In this document: piece by piece, positions 9,285 through 19,252 of the stretch
Layout: every line of letters starts with the position of its first letter
Position numbering within the stretch: the stretch's first letter is position 1
DNA from: Chitinophagaceae bacterium
GTDB taxonomy: Bacteria; Bacteroidota; Bacteroidia; Chitinophagales; Chitinophagaceae
Direction: 5' to 3'
Assembly: GCA_016786885.1 (NCBI GenBank)
Contig: JAEUVO010000015.1
Coordinates: 1-64,000, forward strand
Length of the DNA stretch: 64,000 bases
Position numbers and translations under genes: made by a program
The notes under the pieces: generated by a model
What the model saw: only the letters and a program-made list of their open reading frames with translations
Databases searched by the model: none
What the model was told of the DNA's origin: nothing

Positions 9285-9315
9285 AATAAGCCGCCGGTTA
9301 TGCCGGCGGCTTATT
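9285..9315. terminator. 13-bp perfect hairpin between the porin and kup genes
   Basis: AATAAGCCGCCGG (9285-9297) pairs perfectly with CCGGCGGCTTATT (9303-9315) around a five-base loop, and is followed by TTATTTATTT-like sequence. It begins 1 bp after the porin stop codon and ends 12 bp before the kup start. It could be a full terminator, a partial attenuator that lowers kup and sensor expression, or an mRNA stabiliser of the kdp-porin message. The T tract is interrupted, so partial readthrough is plausible. Confidence 0.7.
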
Positions 9316-9327
9316 TATTTATCAGAT

Positions 9328-11283
9328 ATGTCCGACCAACAACATACAAGGTTCCATCGCAATGTATCGGCAGCAGGGCTGCTGATTGCAATGGGTATTG
9401 TATTTGGTGACATTGGTACATCCCCACTCTATACTTATACGGCTGTTTTTCATGAGGGTGAAGTGATCAATGCTGCAAAAGCTTTAGGTGTACTCAGTGC
9501 TGTGTTCTGGACATTGTTACTACTTACTACCATCAAGTATATTTTCATCGTACTCCGTGCAGACAACAACGGAGAAGGCGGTATTTTTTCTTTATATGCA
9601 CTGGTACGACGCTATTTTGGTAAATGGCTTGTTATTCCCGCTATTATAGGTGCCGCTTTTCTTATAGCCGATGGCATCATCACTCCACCTATCTCTGTTG
9701 CCTCTGCTATTGAAGGATTACAAAAATTCAACCCGGAACTGAATACAGTTCCCTGGGTGATACTGATACTTGTTGCCCTTTTTGCCTTTCAGCAATTAGG
9801 TACCGGTAAAATCGGGAAAATATTCGGGCCGGTAATGCTTACCTGGTTTTCTTTCATTGGTGTTATCGGCCTGCTATCTATCAATGGCAACTGGGAAATA
9901 CTGAAAGCATTGGATCCTTCTTATGCCTATCATTTATTAAAAGAATATCCCGGCGGTTTCTGGTTACTTGGTGGTATTTTCTTATGCAGCACCGGTGCCG
10001 AGGCATTGTACAGCGACATGGGACATGTGGGCAGAAATAATATCCGCTGGAGCTGGATGTATATAAAAATTTGCCTTGTGCTCAGCTATGCGGGGCAAAC
10101 AGCATGGCTTGTTGCTCACCAGGGAGAAGTGATAGGAAGCATCAGTCCGTTTTACAGCACAGTTCCTTCTTCCATTTACATATACGCTGTTATATTGGCC
10201 ACTTTAGCCACTATCATTGCCAGCCAGTCACTCATCAGCGGATGCTTTACGCTAATAAATGAAGGCATCCGGTTAAATATCTGGCCAAGGCATAAAGTAA
10301 TCTTTCCCGGCTCTATCAAAGGGCAGTTATATATTCCTGTTATCAACTGGTTTTTAATGCTGGCCTGTATTGGCATGGTGCTGTATTTTGAAAAATCAAC
10401 TAATATGGAAGCCGCCTTCGGACTTAGTGTTACATTAACCATGTTGGTAACAAGTTTTCTTGTAGTACTATACCTGCATATAAAAAGAGTGAAAAAAACT
10501 TTAATCATATTGTTTGCATTTGTTTTTCTTTCAATTGAGGGAATGTTCCTCGTAGCTAACCTTAATAAGGTACAGCATGGCGGATGGATAACACTGTTAA
10601 TAGGGTCAGTTCTTTCTGCTGTTATGTATATATGGTACAAAGGAAAACAGGCGCAGAAAAAGTTTATTGTACAGGTTCCACTACAACAACAAATTCCGGT
10701 ATTGCGGCAACTAAGCCGGGATAAGGAAGTTCCCAAATACTCCACCCACCTCATTTATCTCAGTAATGCTGACAATGATAATATGGTGGAAAAAAAATCT
10801 ATTGATTCCATTCTCCGCTCACCTTCTAAAAAAGCAGATGTGTACTGGTTTATGCATATCAATGTTACTGATGAACCCTACACCATGGAGTATAAAGTGA
10901 AAACACTGGAGCTGAATGATATTTATCACCTTACTATCAACTTAGGGTTCAGGATAGAACCAAGGGTTGATCTTTTCTTCCGCACTATATTGGAAGAATT
11001 AATTGAAAGTGGTGAGCTGAAGCTGGAAGCCGCACCTGATTTTAAATATTCACAAAGTAAGATCGGTGATTACAAATTCATTCTTGGCAACTCATACTTG
11101 TCCTTTGATAATGAATTGCCCGCCTGGAAAAGTTTTTTGTTGAAAGCCTATTATAATATTAAGAAGATCGCAGTCAGGGAAGAAGAAAATTTTGGATTGG
11201 AAGCAAACAATGTATTGGTAGAACAATATCCGCTGGTAGTAAGCCCGGTTGGGAAATTATGGCTTAAGCGGGAATTGAATTAA
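9328..11283 (+). CDS. kup: Kup-family low-affinity K+ transporter
   Basis: The 651 residues are close to the E. coli Kup length (622). The N-terminus holds the family hallmark GIVFGDIGTSPLYTY, followed by RADNNGEGGIFSLYAL and FLIADGIITPPISVASA. About twelve membrane helices span residues 15-430, then a soluble C-terminal domain follows. It is a K+/H+ symporter of the inner membrane. Finding it inside a kdp cluster, 16 bp before the KdpD-type sensor, puts a constitutive-type and an inducible K+ importer in one locus. Whether transcription passes the hairpin at 9285-9315 decides if they are co-regulated. Confidence 0.96.
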   Translation: MSDQQHTRFHRNVSAAGLLIAMGIVFGDIGTSPLYTYTAVFHEGEVINAAKALGVLSAVFWTLLLLTTIKYIFIVLRADNNGEGGIFSLYALVRRYFGKWLVIPAIIGAAFLIADGIITPPISVASAIEGLQKFNPELNTVPWVILILVALFAFQQLGTGKIGKIFGPVMLTWFSFIGVIGLLSINGNWEILKALDPSYAYHLLKEYPGGFWLLGGIFLCSTGAEALYSDMGHVGRNNIRWSWMYIKICLVLSYAGQTAWLVAHQGEVIGSISPFYSTVPSSIYIYAVILATLATIIASQSLISGCFTLINEGIRLNIWPRHKVIFPGSIKGQLYIPVINWFLMLACIGMVLYFEKSTNMEAAFGLSVTLTMLVTSFLVVLYLHIKRVKKTLIILFAFVFLSIEGMFLVANLNKVQHGGWITLLIGSVLSAVMYIWYKGKQAQKKFIVQVPLQQQIPVLRQLSRDKEVPKYSTHLIYLSNADNDNMVEKKSIDSILRSPSKKADVYWFMHINVTDEPYTMEYKVKTLELNDIYHLTINLGFRIEPRVDLFFRTILEELIESGELKLEAAPDFKYSQSKIGDYKFILGNSYLSFDNELPAWKSFLLKAYYNIKKIAVREEENFGLEANNVLVEQYPLVVSPVGKLWLKRELN

Positions 11284-11299
11284 CTTATATTAGTTTATT

Positions 11300-12421
11300 A
11301 TGCCGGACAGTGAAGCAAATAAATGGTTAGAAAAAATTCAGCAATCGCAAAAAGGTAAGCTGAAGATCTATATTGGCATGAGTGCCGGTGTGGGCAAAAG
11401 CTACCGCATGTTGCAGGAAGCCCATACACTTCTGCGCAACGGTGTCAACGTGAAGATCGGCTACATTGAAACACATGGACGGAAGGAAACAGAAGCCCTG
11501 GTTGATGGTTTACCTGTGATTCCACGGAGAAAGGTTTTTTATAAAGGAAAGGAACTGGATGAGCTGGATATGCAGGCTATTTTATTATTACAACCCGATG
11601 TGGTGATTGTAGATGAGCTGGCGCACACCAATATTCCCGGCAGCAAGAACGAAAAACGGTGGCAGGATGTGATTGATATTTTAGAAGCGGGTATTGATGT
11701 GATCACGGCTGTAAACATCCAGCATATTGAAAGCATTAATGAAGATGTAAAAGATATTACAGGTGTGGAAGTAGGAGAACGGGTTCCCGACAAGCTGTTA
11801 CAGATGGCCGATGAAGTGGTGAATATTGACTTAACGGCTGATGAACTGATCACAAGGTTAAAGGAAGGAAAGATATATGACCACAGCAAAGTGCAACAAG
11901 CCCTGCAAAACTTCTTCAAACCGGAAAAGATATTGCAGCTCCGGGAGCTTGCATTAAAAGAAGTAGCCGGTCAGGTAGAAAGAAAAGTAGATTATGAGGT
12001 AACCGCCAAAGACAGGCCATGGAAACATGAACGCTTCCTTGCGTGCATCTCAACCAGTCATGAAATAGCCCAGCGTATCATCCGAAAAACCGGCAGACTG
12101 GCATCTTATTACAACAGCCAGTGGTATGTGCTGTATGTGCAAACACCCAAAGAAGCCCTGGATAAAATTCCGCTGGCATCGCAGCGTCACCTTATCAATA
12201 ATTTCAAGACGGCAACAGAACTGGGAGGAGAAGTGTTACAGATCAAACACAGTAATATTGCCAAAGCGATCATGGAAATAGTAGTGGAAAAACAGATCAC
12301 AACGGTTTGTATCGGTAAACCTCACCTAAATTTGTTCCAGGTGATACTGCGAACTAACGTATTTAACCAGCTTTTAAAAACTCTTTCAGCCAATGATGTG
12401 GACCTTATAATTTTATCCTGA
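11300..12421 (+). CDS. kdpD: KdpD N-terminal sensor module (stand-alone, with USP domain)
   Basis: The 373-residue protein equals only the cytoplasmic N-terminal part of KdpD. Walker A is GMSAGVGKSY (residues 26-35), and the DELAHTNIPGSKNEKRW block carries D105. A universal-stress-protein-like domain occupies about residues 240-373. It lacks the four membrane helices, the GAF domain and the kinase core of E. coli KdpD (about 890 residues). Its stop TGA overlaps the ATG of the next gene, a membrane histidine kinase, by one base, so the two products are surely translated together. The pair probably reconstitutes the K+ and turgor sensor. Confidence 0.95.
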   Translation: MPDSEANKWLEKIQQSQKGKLKIYIGMSAGVGKSYRMLQEAHTLLRNGVNVKIGYIETHGRKETEALVDGLPVIPRRKVFYKGKELDELDMQAILLLQPDVVIVDELAHTNIPGSKNEKRWQDVIDILEAGIDVITAVNIQHIESINEDVKDITGVEVGERVPDKLLQMADEVVNIDLTADELITRLKEGKIYDHSKVQQALQNFFKPEKILQLRELALKEVAGQVERKVDYEVTAKDRPWKHERFLACISTSHEIAQRIIRKTGRLASYYNSQWYVLYVQTPKEALDKIPLASQRHLINNFKTATELGGEVLQIKHSNIAKAIMEIVVEKQITTVCIGKPHLNLFQVILRTNVFNQLLKTLSANDVDLIILS

Positions 12422-14115
12422 TGGCAATTAAGCTTAAAACCAAAGTAGCTCTTGGGGGTCTTTTCCTTTTTGCCCTGCTGATACTTGTTGGAGCTGTTAG
12501 TTTTTTTTATTTCAACCGCCTCGCAGAAGACTCCAAAGAAATAGTGAAGGATAACTATGAAACATTGAACTACAGCCGTGATATGCTGAAGGAACTGGAC
12601 ATGCTGAACAGCAAGGACAGTGTAAGGGGATTCAGCAATTTTGAGAAACACCTTCAATTACAGGAAGACAACATTACAGAGCCCGGGGAAAAGGAAATGA
12701 CCGAATCATTGCGGAAGCACTTCAATCAGTTGAGGCAACAGGGGTTGACAGATTCTCTTCCATCTTTGATCCGCGAGGACATCAGCGGAATCATGCAGGT
12801 AAACCTGCAGGCGATTGATAAGAAGAACCTGGCCGTACAAGCTTCCGCCCAGCAGGCCAAAACCATTATCACTATTTGCCTTACTATTTGTTTGTTACTG
12901 GGTTTTACTTTCCTCTTCAATTTTCCTTCGCTGGTGGCATCTCCTATTGCTTCATTAACGGAAGGTATCAAAGCTATTGCCGATAAAAACTACGGTCAGC
13001 GTATACACCTGAATCGGAAGGATGAATTTGGCGATCTGGCCAATGCTTTTAACAGCATGGCTGAGAAACTGGATGAGTATGAGCACAGCAACCTGTCAAA
13101 AATACTTTTTGAAAAGCAAAGGGCCGAGGCTGTCATTAATTCTTTGAAAGATGCAAGTATTGGTATTGATAAAAAGGGGATGGTGCTTTTTGCCAACCAG
13201 CAGGCGCTGCAATTGCTCAGCCTCAAAGAGCCGGAGATCATCGGGCTTTCACAGGAGGAAGTAAAAAAACGTAATGACCTGTTCAGGTTTTTGGTAAACG
13301 AACAAAGCAACAGCCCCTTCAAAATTGTAGTAGAAGGGAAAGAAAATTATTTTACGAAAGAAATTGTTGACCTTACACATGAAGGGCAACCGTCCGGGGT
13401 TGTAATTGTGCTGAAGAATATCACTCCTTTCAAAGAACTGGATGTTGCCAAGACCAATTTCATTGCCACCGTATCTCATGAATTAAAAACACCGCTTGCT
13501 TCTTCTGACTTCAGTTTGAAACTGCTGGAGGATGAACGGGTGGGCACACTTACACCCGAACAAAAAGAATTGGTGCAAAACCTGAAGGAAGACAATAAAA
13601 GATTGCTGCGCATACTCAGTGAATTACTGGATATGTCGCAGGTAGAAAGCGGTAAAATACAACTGAACCTGCAGGAGGTGCAGCCATGGGGAATAATTGA
13701 TAAAGCTCTTGCTTCTGTACAAAATGCTGCAAAGCAAAAAAACATTTCTATTCAAAAACAAATTGCAGATAACATACCTGCCATTAAAGCTGATGCTGAT
13801 AAAACCGCCTGGGTATTGAATAATTTTCTGACCAATGCTATCCGCTATTCCACGGAGAGCGGGGAGATTATTGTCAATATTCAGCAAGAGGGAAACAACG
13901 TCCAATTCGCTGTACAGGATTTTGGTAAGGGTATTGATCCGCAATTCAAAGACAAAATATTTGATCGCTATTTTAAAATACCGGGCACAAAAGAAGGCAC
14001 CGGTCTCGGCCTTGCTATCTGCAAAGAATTTATTGAAGCGCAGGGCGGTACCATTACCGTTGATTCTGACTACGGAAAAGGAAGCCGGTTCAGTTTTATG
14101 CTTCCTATATATTAA
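12421..14115 (+). CDS. Membrane sensor histidine kinase paired with split KdpD
   Basis: The 564 residues begin with a transmembrane helix (about 9-31). A roughly 110-residue periplasmic helical region follows, then a second helix (about 146-168) and a HAMP domain (SPIASLTEGIKAI to MAEKL). A PAS-like domain covers about 235-335. HisKA has H353 in FIATVSHELKTPL, and HATPase_c has the N box NNFLTNAIRYS and G boxes FGKGID and GTGLGLAIC. It overlaps kdpD by one base. I infer that it phosphorylates the NtrC-type regulator at 1621. The periplasmic domain is unlike the DUF4118 helices of classical KdpD. Confidence 0.93.
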   Translation: MAIKLKTKVALGGLFLFALLILVGAVSFFYFNRLAEDSKEIVKDNYETLNYSRDMLKELDMLNSKDSVRGFSNFEKHLQLQEDNITEPGEKEMTESLRKHFNQLRQQGLTDSLPSLIREDISGIMQVNLQAIDKKNLAVQASAQQAKTIITICLTICLLLGFTFLFNFPSLVASPIASLTEGIKAIADKNYGQRIHLNRKDEFGDLANAFNSMAEKLDEYEHSNLSKILFEKQRAEAVINSLKDASIGIDKKGMVLFANQQALQLLSLKEPEIIGLSQEEVKKRNDLFRFLVNEQSNSPFKIVVEGKENYFTKEIVDLTHEGQPSGVVIVLKNITPFKELDVAKTNFIATVSHELKTPLASSDFSLKLLEDERVGTLTPEQKELVQNLKEDNKRLLRILSELLDMSQVESGKIQLNLQEVQPWGIIDKALASVQNAAKQKNISIQKQIADNIPAIKADADKTAWVLNNFLTNAIRYSTESGEIIVNIQQEGNNVQFAVQDFGKGIDPQFKDKIFDRYFKIPGTKEGTGLGLAICKEFIEAQGGTITVDSDYGKGSRFSFMLPIY

Positions 14116-14181
14116 TGTTTCCTCTTTTAATCTGAAATCATCAGCTGCAATACTCTGTTATACCTTTTTTACCTTCGGGTC

Positions 14182-15615
14182 ATGAAAATAAGCCTGCTCC
14201 TTATATTTATGCAAATGGTTACATCTTTATCCTTAGCGCAAAGCAAAAAAGAAAAGATAGATGCCATTATGAAAACATATCACCGTTATAATATGTTTGA
14301 TGGAGCCATATTGGTGGCAGAAAACGGAAAAGTAATCTATAAAAAAGCGTTTGGCTTCGCCAACAGGGAATGGAACATTCCAAATACAACCGATACAAAA
14401 TTTATGCTGGGGTCGGTATCTAAACCAATCACTTCCATACTGGCACTCATCCAGGTACAGAAAGGTTTGCTGCAATTAGATAAAACCATCAGTGATTATT
14501 TACCTGAATTCTCCAAAAAGAATGGAAGCCGCATTACGATAAGGCAACTGATGAGCCACAGCTCGGGAATGCCGAATTATGACATCATGAAAGATTTTTT
14601 TCCGAAAGTAAGCAGACAGCAGTTTACACGGGAAGATTATGTAAAGCTTTATATGGATTCAGCACTGGTGTTTGAGCCCGGCAGCAGTTATTACTACAGC
14701 AGCTGGGGTTATTTTACGCTTGGATATATTATAGAACGGGTGTCTGGCAAATCTTATTCTCAGTTAATGAAGGAGGATATTTTTGATAAAATCGGTATGA
14801 ACAGCTCCGGCTCCTATTATCATACGCAGGTAGTGCCTAAAAGAGCAACCGGTTATGATTACAGCCTTGGCGGGTTTACCAGTTCCGATTTCCGGGACCA
14901 GTCAAACACAATGGGCACGGGTGATTTATATTCAACCGTTGAAGATCTCTTCAAGCTTCATTTAGCTCTTTCAGATAACCGCTTGCTAAATAAAGAACTG
15001 ACAGATCAGATGTTTACTCCGGGCATCAGGCCGTGGCGCTACGGATTTGGCTGGTTCAACCAGCAGTTCAAATACACTCCTGCTGACAGTGTGTTCACCA
15101 ATTATCATCTGGGGATGACGGAAGGGTTCTTATCGTTTATGATCCGCATCCCTTCCACCAACAGTTTAATTGTTTTTCTGTGCAATAGTTCCCCCACTCA
15201 TTTTTTTGGTATTACAACCAGTTTAATGCGGGTCCTGCACAACATACCTGTGGTTGTAAAACAACCGGTACATAAAGCTATGGAACTGATCATCGTAAAA
15301 AACGGAACGCTTAGAGCCGTTGAAGAATATAAACGTATGAAGGCAGATACAGCTAATTTTTATATTGACTGGTTCGCCATGAACCAACTTGGTGATCAGT
15401 TGATGAATATGCAGCGGTATGAAGACGCAAGGCTCATTTATGAAAACAATGCGAAAGAATTTCCTGATAAGGACCACGTAATGGTAAGCCTTGCCAATGC
15501 TTGTCTAAAACTGAACCTTGAAGATGATGCGGTTTATTGGTACAAAAAAGCACTGGCAATTAACCCCAACAATGAGGAAGCAAAAAATCGTTTAAAAGAA
15601 CTTGAAGACAAGTAA
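14182..15615 (+). CDS. Secreted serine hydrolase (beta-lactamase/class C-like) with C-terminal TPRs
   Basis: The 477-residue protein has a signal peptide ending near SLSLAQ. The class C penicillin-binding motif SxxK is S78-V-S-K81, and the tyrosine motif appears as Y172-S-S rather than the usual Y-x-N. A conserved NYHLGMTEGF stretch fits the third active-site region. The last 80 residues form tetratricopeptide repeats (YEDARLIYENNAKEFP, EDDAVYWYKKALAINPN). Such proteins are periplasmic or outer-membrane esterases or peptidases; true beta-lactamase activity is not implied. A TACCTTCG sequence just before the start resembles the TAnnTTTG -7 box. The gene is convergent with the TonB-type gene, 22 bp away. 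Confidence 0.85.
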   Translation: MKISLLLIFMQMVTSLSLAQSKKEKIDAIMKTYHRYNMFDGAILVAENGKVIYKKAFGFANREWNIPNTTDTKFMLGSVSKPITSILALIQVQKGLLQLDKTISDYLPEFSKKNGSRITIRQLMSHSSGMPNYDIMKDFFPKVSRQQFTREDYVKLYMDSALVFEPGSSYYYSSWGYFTLGYIIERVSGKSYSQLMKEDIFDKIGMNSSGSYYHTQVVPKRATGYDYSLGGFTSSDFRDQSNTMGTGDLYSTVEDLFKLHLALSDNRLLNKELTDQMFTPGIRPWRYGFGWFNQQFKYTPADSVFTNYHLGMTEGFLSFMIRIPSTNSLIVFLCNSSPTHFFGITTSLMRVLHNIPVVVKQPVHKAMELIIVKNGTLRAVEEYKRMKADTANFYIDWFAMNQLGDQLMNMQRYEDARLIYENNAKEFPDKDHVMVSLANACLKLNLEDDAVYWYKKALAINPNNEEAKNRLKELEDK

Positions 15616-15637
15616 TCATTCATTCCTTACCATCTTT

Positions 15638-18475
15638 CTATCTTGTTATGATCCGCATACCGCCTCCTCCCGCATTGTTCAATCCTGTTTTACTCAAACT
15701 ATAGGTAAAGCTGAGTAAAAAGAACTGGCGAAGCGTCAACACCCTGCTATCTTCAATATAGTTGTTGCTGGTATTGCGACTGATGCCTACATTTTTATTC
15801 AGCAGGTCCCTTGCGCTGAATTTTAATTCACCCCGGTTGAACTTCAGTATTTGTTTGCTGATGCTGGCATTCCACAACGGCACTTTCACATTAAACCCGG
15901 CTGCCCGCTGGCTGTTGATCAAATAGCTGAAATCAGTAGCAAAGAAAAATCCTTTGGGCATTTCCCAGTCAAGAGAAGCTGTGTACTCCTGCGAAAGATA
16001 TGTGTTGTTGAAAGAAGGCTGCAATGAGTATGTTGTATTATTATGATTGATGCCGGCCCCTAACATAATATTCAGTTTTGCCGTGGGGTTCATATCCAGT
16101 CTCACATCGGGGCCCAATGTCAATGTTTTAATGATATTGGTTCCGATACTTCCTGCCTGAGTATTGGTGAGCTGTTTGTTATTGCTGTAACCCACCACAC
16201 TGCTCAGTTCAATACTTCCTTTCAGGAAACGAACTGGCATACTGTAACTAATATTACTGTTCAGATTGTATACGCCGCTTACATTAACCGGTTTTGTTTT
16301 TCTTATTCCGGTTTGCTGGTTTAGTGAATCGTAGTTAACAATCTTATTCTTTGCTGCCTGCATTGTAAAGAACAGGAACAAGTTTTTATTCTTGTAGGGG
16401 CTCACCAGGGTCAGGCCGGTTTGCAGCATGTGATTATACTCTTGCTTCAGATCAGGATTACCCTCCCGAATATTCAATGGGTTGGATATATCTGGTACAG
16501 GTTGCAATTGTGACATGGATGGTTGATTGGTAGAAGTGCTATAGGTAAGTGACAAACTTCTGAACCTGGAAAAATTATACTGGAACCTTGCATTGGGTAA
16601 AAAATTCCGGAAAGTTTTGCTGATCACAGAATCTTTAATTCCACTGGTAACCTTTCCCTCCAGTTCTGCCTGTTGCCAGGTAACACCTACAGCATAGTTG
16701 TATTTTTTTCGTTGTGTCCGGAGGCGAACACCTCCATTTGTATAACCGTATATATTTTCAAAATCATTACTGAGTTGCGAATTCAATTCATCATACTTTC
16801 CATTATTCTTATTATAGTCAAAAGTTTCTTTATCAGAAGTGCTCCGGGTATTACTTTTTCCAGCACTCAGCTCCAGTAAAGATCTCTTCCACAATGGTTC
16901 TGTATATACCGCCCTTGCTGTATAGCCGCGAAGATCGCCGGTAGTATTGCTTTGCTGGTTAAGTGTATCTTTTCTGAATAAAGATCCGTTTGGATTATAA
17001 AAGCTGTTGACAGATGAAAGACTGCCGTCTCCCTCACTTTCATTTAATGTAGTTTGTAACGAGAGAGAAAATGTTCTCCCTTTGCGGGCAAATTTCTTCC
17101 GCCAGATTATATCATTTCGAAAATTATATCCTTCGCTGCCAGAACGGTTATTGCTAAACCCTTCGTTTATCAGTGATCGTTGCTCAGATAAAGTCTGGTA
17201 ATCACTCAGAGACCTGTTATTTGTTTTCTGGTAACTAAAAGAAGGGTTAATACGGATGGAATTCATCGAGTCCACCTGGTACAGCATGTTCAGGTTAAAA
17301 CGGTGCGAATTATTAAGATTATCCGCATAGGTATTCACATTATAATAAGAAGTGTCGGGCAGAACATATTGCCGCTGAATATGGCTCTCTGTATTAGGGT
17401 TATACCTGTTGTAAAAATAATTGCTTTGAAAATCAAGCTTATTCCCAATAATATTATTATAGTTCAATCCGCCACCCCATGCTGTATTAATACCACTGTT
17501 CCGGTTGCCCCCGTTTATTCCCATGGCCGATGCCTCCTGGCTGGAAATATTGATATTAATATTCCCCCCTCCGCCACCCCGCTGCATACGGGCCATTTCG
17601 CCGGTAAAGTTCAGAATATCCATAAAAGAAAAACCTTCTGCATTGGTGTTATTGCCCATTCCGATAGCAGAAAATTGTCTTGCTCCCTTGAATGAGTTGA
17701 CATTAAATTTTCCTTCATACCGCTCTTTATTACCTGCTCCGGCATTCACCTTGCCAAACATTCCCTTCTTTTTATCTTTTTTCAGCTTCAGGTTGATGGT
17801 TTTTTCATAATTACCATCTTCAAATCCTGTCAGCTGCGCCTGGTCGCTTTGTTTATCATACACCTGTACTTTATCTACGGCATCAGCCGGTAAATTCTTT
17901 GTGGCAATCTTGGGATCGTTACCAAAAAACTCTTTCCCGTCCACCAGCACCTTACTTACAGTTTCGCCCTGTGCTTTGATGGTACCATCCTTCTCCACTT
18001 TTACACCAGGAAGTTTTTTCAGGAGTTGTTCTACATTAGCATTGGGCTGCGTTTTAAATGATCCGGCATTATACTGGATAGTGTCGTTGATCAGGGTGAC
18101 AGGTGGTGCTTCATTGGCCAGCACCACTTCTTCCAGCACTTTGGTTTTATCATTTATTACCACATTTCCCAGGTCTGCATTTTTATTAGCCTCAGATATA
18201 GAGAAATATTTGTTGCTGTTGTGATAACTGACATGGGTGATAAGCAGGCGGTAATCACCATTAGCAAGCCCCTTTAACTCGAAGCGTCCATCACTGCCAG
18301 TCATGGTAAATGTTACCAAAGAGGAATCTTTTCTTTCCAGTACGGTAACTGTGGCTGCAGAAACAGCTAGTTTACTGATAGTATCATAAGCTACTCCTTT
18401 TACAGAACCATTTTTCTGGGCTAACAAAGCAGTAGTAATACAAGTGGCAAGAAGTAGAAAGTAAAAATATCTCAT
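15638..18475 (-). CDS. TonB-type outer-membrane beta-barrel protein (paralogue 1)
   Basis: The 945 residues start with a signal peptide (MRYFYFLLLATCITTALLAQ). A carboxypeptidase-like regulatory domain follows (GSVKGVAYDTISKLAVSAAT to ISE). A plug-like domain ([45 protein letters not shown]) precedes a long beta-barrel. A short glycine-rich loop (RGGGGGN) sits after the plug. It belongs to the outer-membrane barrel family near SusC and TonB receptors. There is no SusD partner here, so it is not a glycan-utilisation pair. It is clearly paralogous to the gene at 19605. Ligand unknown. Confidence 0.88.
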   Translation of the reverse strand: MRYFYFLLLATCITTALLAQKNGSVKGVAYDTISKLAVSAATVTVLERKDSSLVTFTMTGSDGRFELKGLANGDYRLLITHVSYHNSNKYFSISEANKNADLGNVVINDKTKVLEEVVLANEAPPVTLINDTIQYNAGSFKTQPNANVEQLLKKLPGVKVEKDGTIKAQGETVSKVLVDGKEFFGNDPKIATKNLPADAVDKVQVYDKQSDQAQLTGFEDGNYEKTINLKLKKDKKKGMFGKVNAGAGNKERYEGKFNVNSFKGARQFSAIGMGNNTNAEGFSFMDILNFTGEMARMQRGGGGGNININISSQEASAMGINGGNRNSGINTAWGGGLNYNNIIGNKLDFQSNYFYNRYNPNTESHIQRQYVLPDTSYYNVNTYADNLNNSHRFNLNMLYQVDSMNSIRINPSFSYQKTNNRSLSDYQTLSEQRSLINEGFSNNRSGSEGYNFRNDIIWRKKFARKGRTFSLSLQTTLNESEGDGSLSSVNSFYNPNGSLFRKDTLNQQSNTTGDLRGYTARAVYTEPLWKRSLLELSAGKSNTRSTSDKETFDYNKNNGKYDELNSQLSNDFENIYGYTNGGVRLRTQRKKYNYAVGVTWQQAELEGKVTSGIKDSVISKTFRNFLPNARFQYNFSRFRSLSLTYSTSTNQPSMSQLQPVPDISNPLNIREGNPDLKQEYNHMLQTGLTLVSPYKNKNLFLFFTMQAAKNKIVNYDSLNQQTGIRKTKPVNVSGVYNLNSNISYSMPVRFLKGSIELSSVVGYSNNKQLTNTQAGSIGTNIIKTLTLGPDVRLDMNPTAKLNIMLGAGINHNNTTYSLQPSFNNTYLSQEYTASLDWEMPKGFFFATDFSYLINSQRAAGFNVKVPLWNASISKQILKFNRGELKFSARDLLNKNVGISRNTSNNYIEDSRVLTLRQFFLLSFTYSLSKTGLNNAGGGGMRIITR

Positions 18476-18495
18476 AGCTAACCTGGTTTCGGTTA

Positions 18496-18503
18496 CGAAA
18501 ATA
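18496..18503 (-). promoter_or_regulatory. Putative -7 box of TonB-type gene 1
   Basis: On the minus strand the sequence reads TATTTTCG, one base off the TAnnTTTG box of Bacteroidota, 20 bp before the start codon. The same box in the same place precedes the paralogue at 22496 (22516-22523), within a shared TACGAAAATA string. Confidence 0.35.
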
Positions 18504-18661
18504 TTCTTACCCCACCGTAATAGTGGTTAAAAGGGCTTGGTTTAATGTTAATGAAGGTTAATATTTAGAGACTGGTTAATTAGTTTATTGGGAAATCAGG
18601 TCTTAAGCTGGAAGAGTCTGACAAATTTGAATACCCTCTATTTAATTATTTACTCAAATAA

Positions 18662-19252
18662 CTACTCCTCCAGCTTTCCCCTCTCTGCATCCTCCCTTTC
18701 TCTGTCGTATACCAGTATCTTTATTTTCCACTCCATGGGAGCCTGGTATTGCAGCAATAACTCCACTTTTAGTTTCTTAGCAGTCTCATCAACGGGGTCT
18801 AAAGAAAAAAGAATGGAAGTAAATTTCATTTCTTCCAATGGTGATTTATATTCTGCTTTCAGGCGGGAGCTTTTTTGGCCAACACTTACAGAAAGATTGT
18901 TGATCTGGTTGTAGAATGACCTGAATTTCTTTTTTGCCTCCTCAAAGTCTTCGGTAGTCATCATCAATGCCTGCCAGCTTACCACTCCTTCTCTTTTGGC
19001 AGAATAGCGGGTTACAAAAGTTTCTTCAGCACCATTTACTTTAAAATTGCAAAAATAATCGGTTGATTGCTCATTAAGCATTTTCACTTCGCCCATCAGG
19101 TTGATAAACCGGTTCGGGTAATCTTCAATCACTTTTTTTATATCACTTCCTACACCATTACTGACAATAGGAAGTTTTATCTGTGCATCAGCGGGACTAA
19201 AAAGTAAAAATGAAATAGTAAGAAGGACAAGTGTTTTTACTGATTTTTTCAT
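18662..19252 (-). CDS. Small secreted protein of unknown function
   Basis: The product is 196 residues when started at the ATG at 19252. An upstream in-frame ATG at 19288 would add 12 residues ahead of a good signal peptide (MKKSVKTLVLLTISFLLFSPADAQ), so the shorter start is chosen. The mature part has a basic and acidic mixture and ends in a charged tail (DREREDAERGKLEE). I recognise no family. It lies between two paralogous TonB-type barrel genes on the same strand and may be a periplasmic partner of one of them, which is inference from position only. Confidence 0.7.
   Translation of the reverse strand: MKKSVKTLVLLTISFLLFSPADAQIKLPIVSNGVGSDIKKVIEDYPNRFINLMGEVKMLNEQSTDYFCNFKVNGAEETFVTRYSAKREGVVSWQALMMTTEDFEEAKKKFRSFYNQINNLSVSVGQKSSRLKAEYKSPLEEMKFTSILFSLDPVDETAKKLKVELLLQYQAPMEWKIKILVYDREREDAERGKLEE

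Noticed and set aside
14182..15615. Beta-lactamase resistance gene
   Set aside because: The SxxK motif is present, but the Tyr motif is atypical and TPRs follow. It fits envelope esterases or peptidases better, so resistance was not called.
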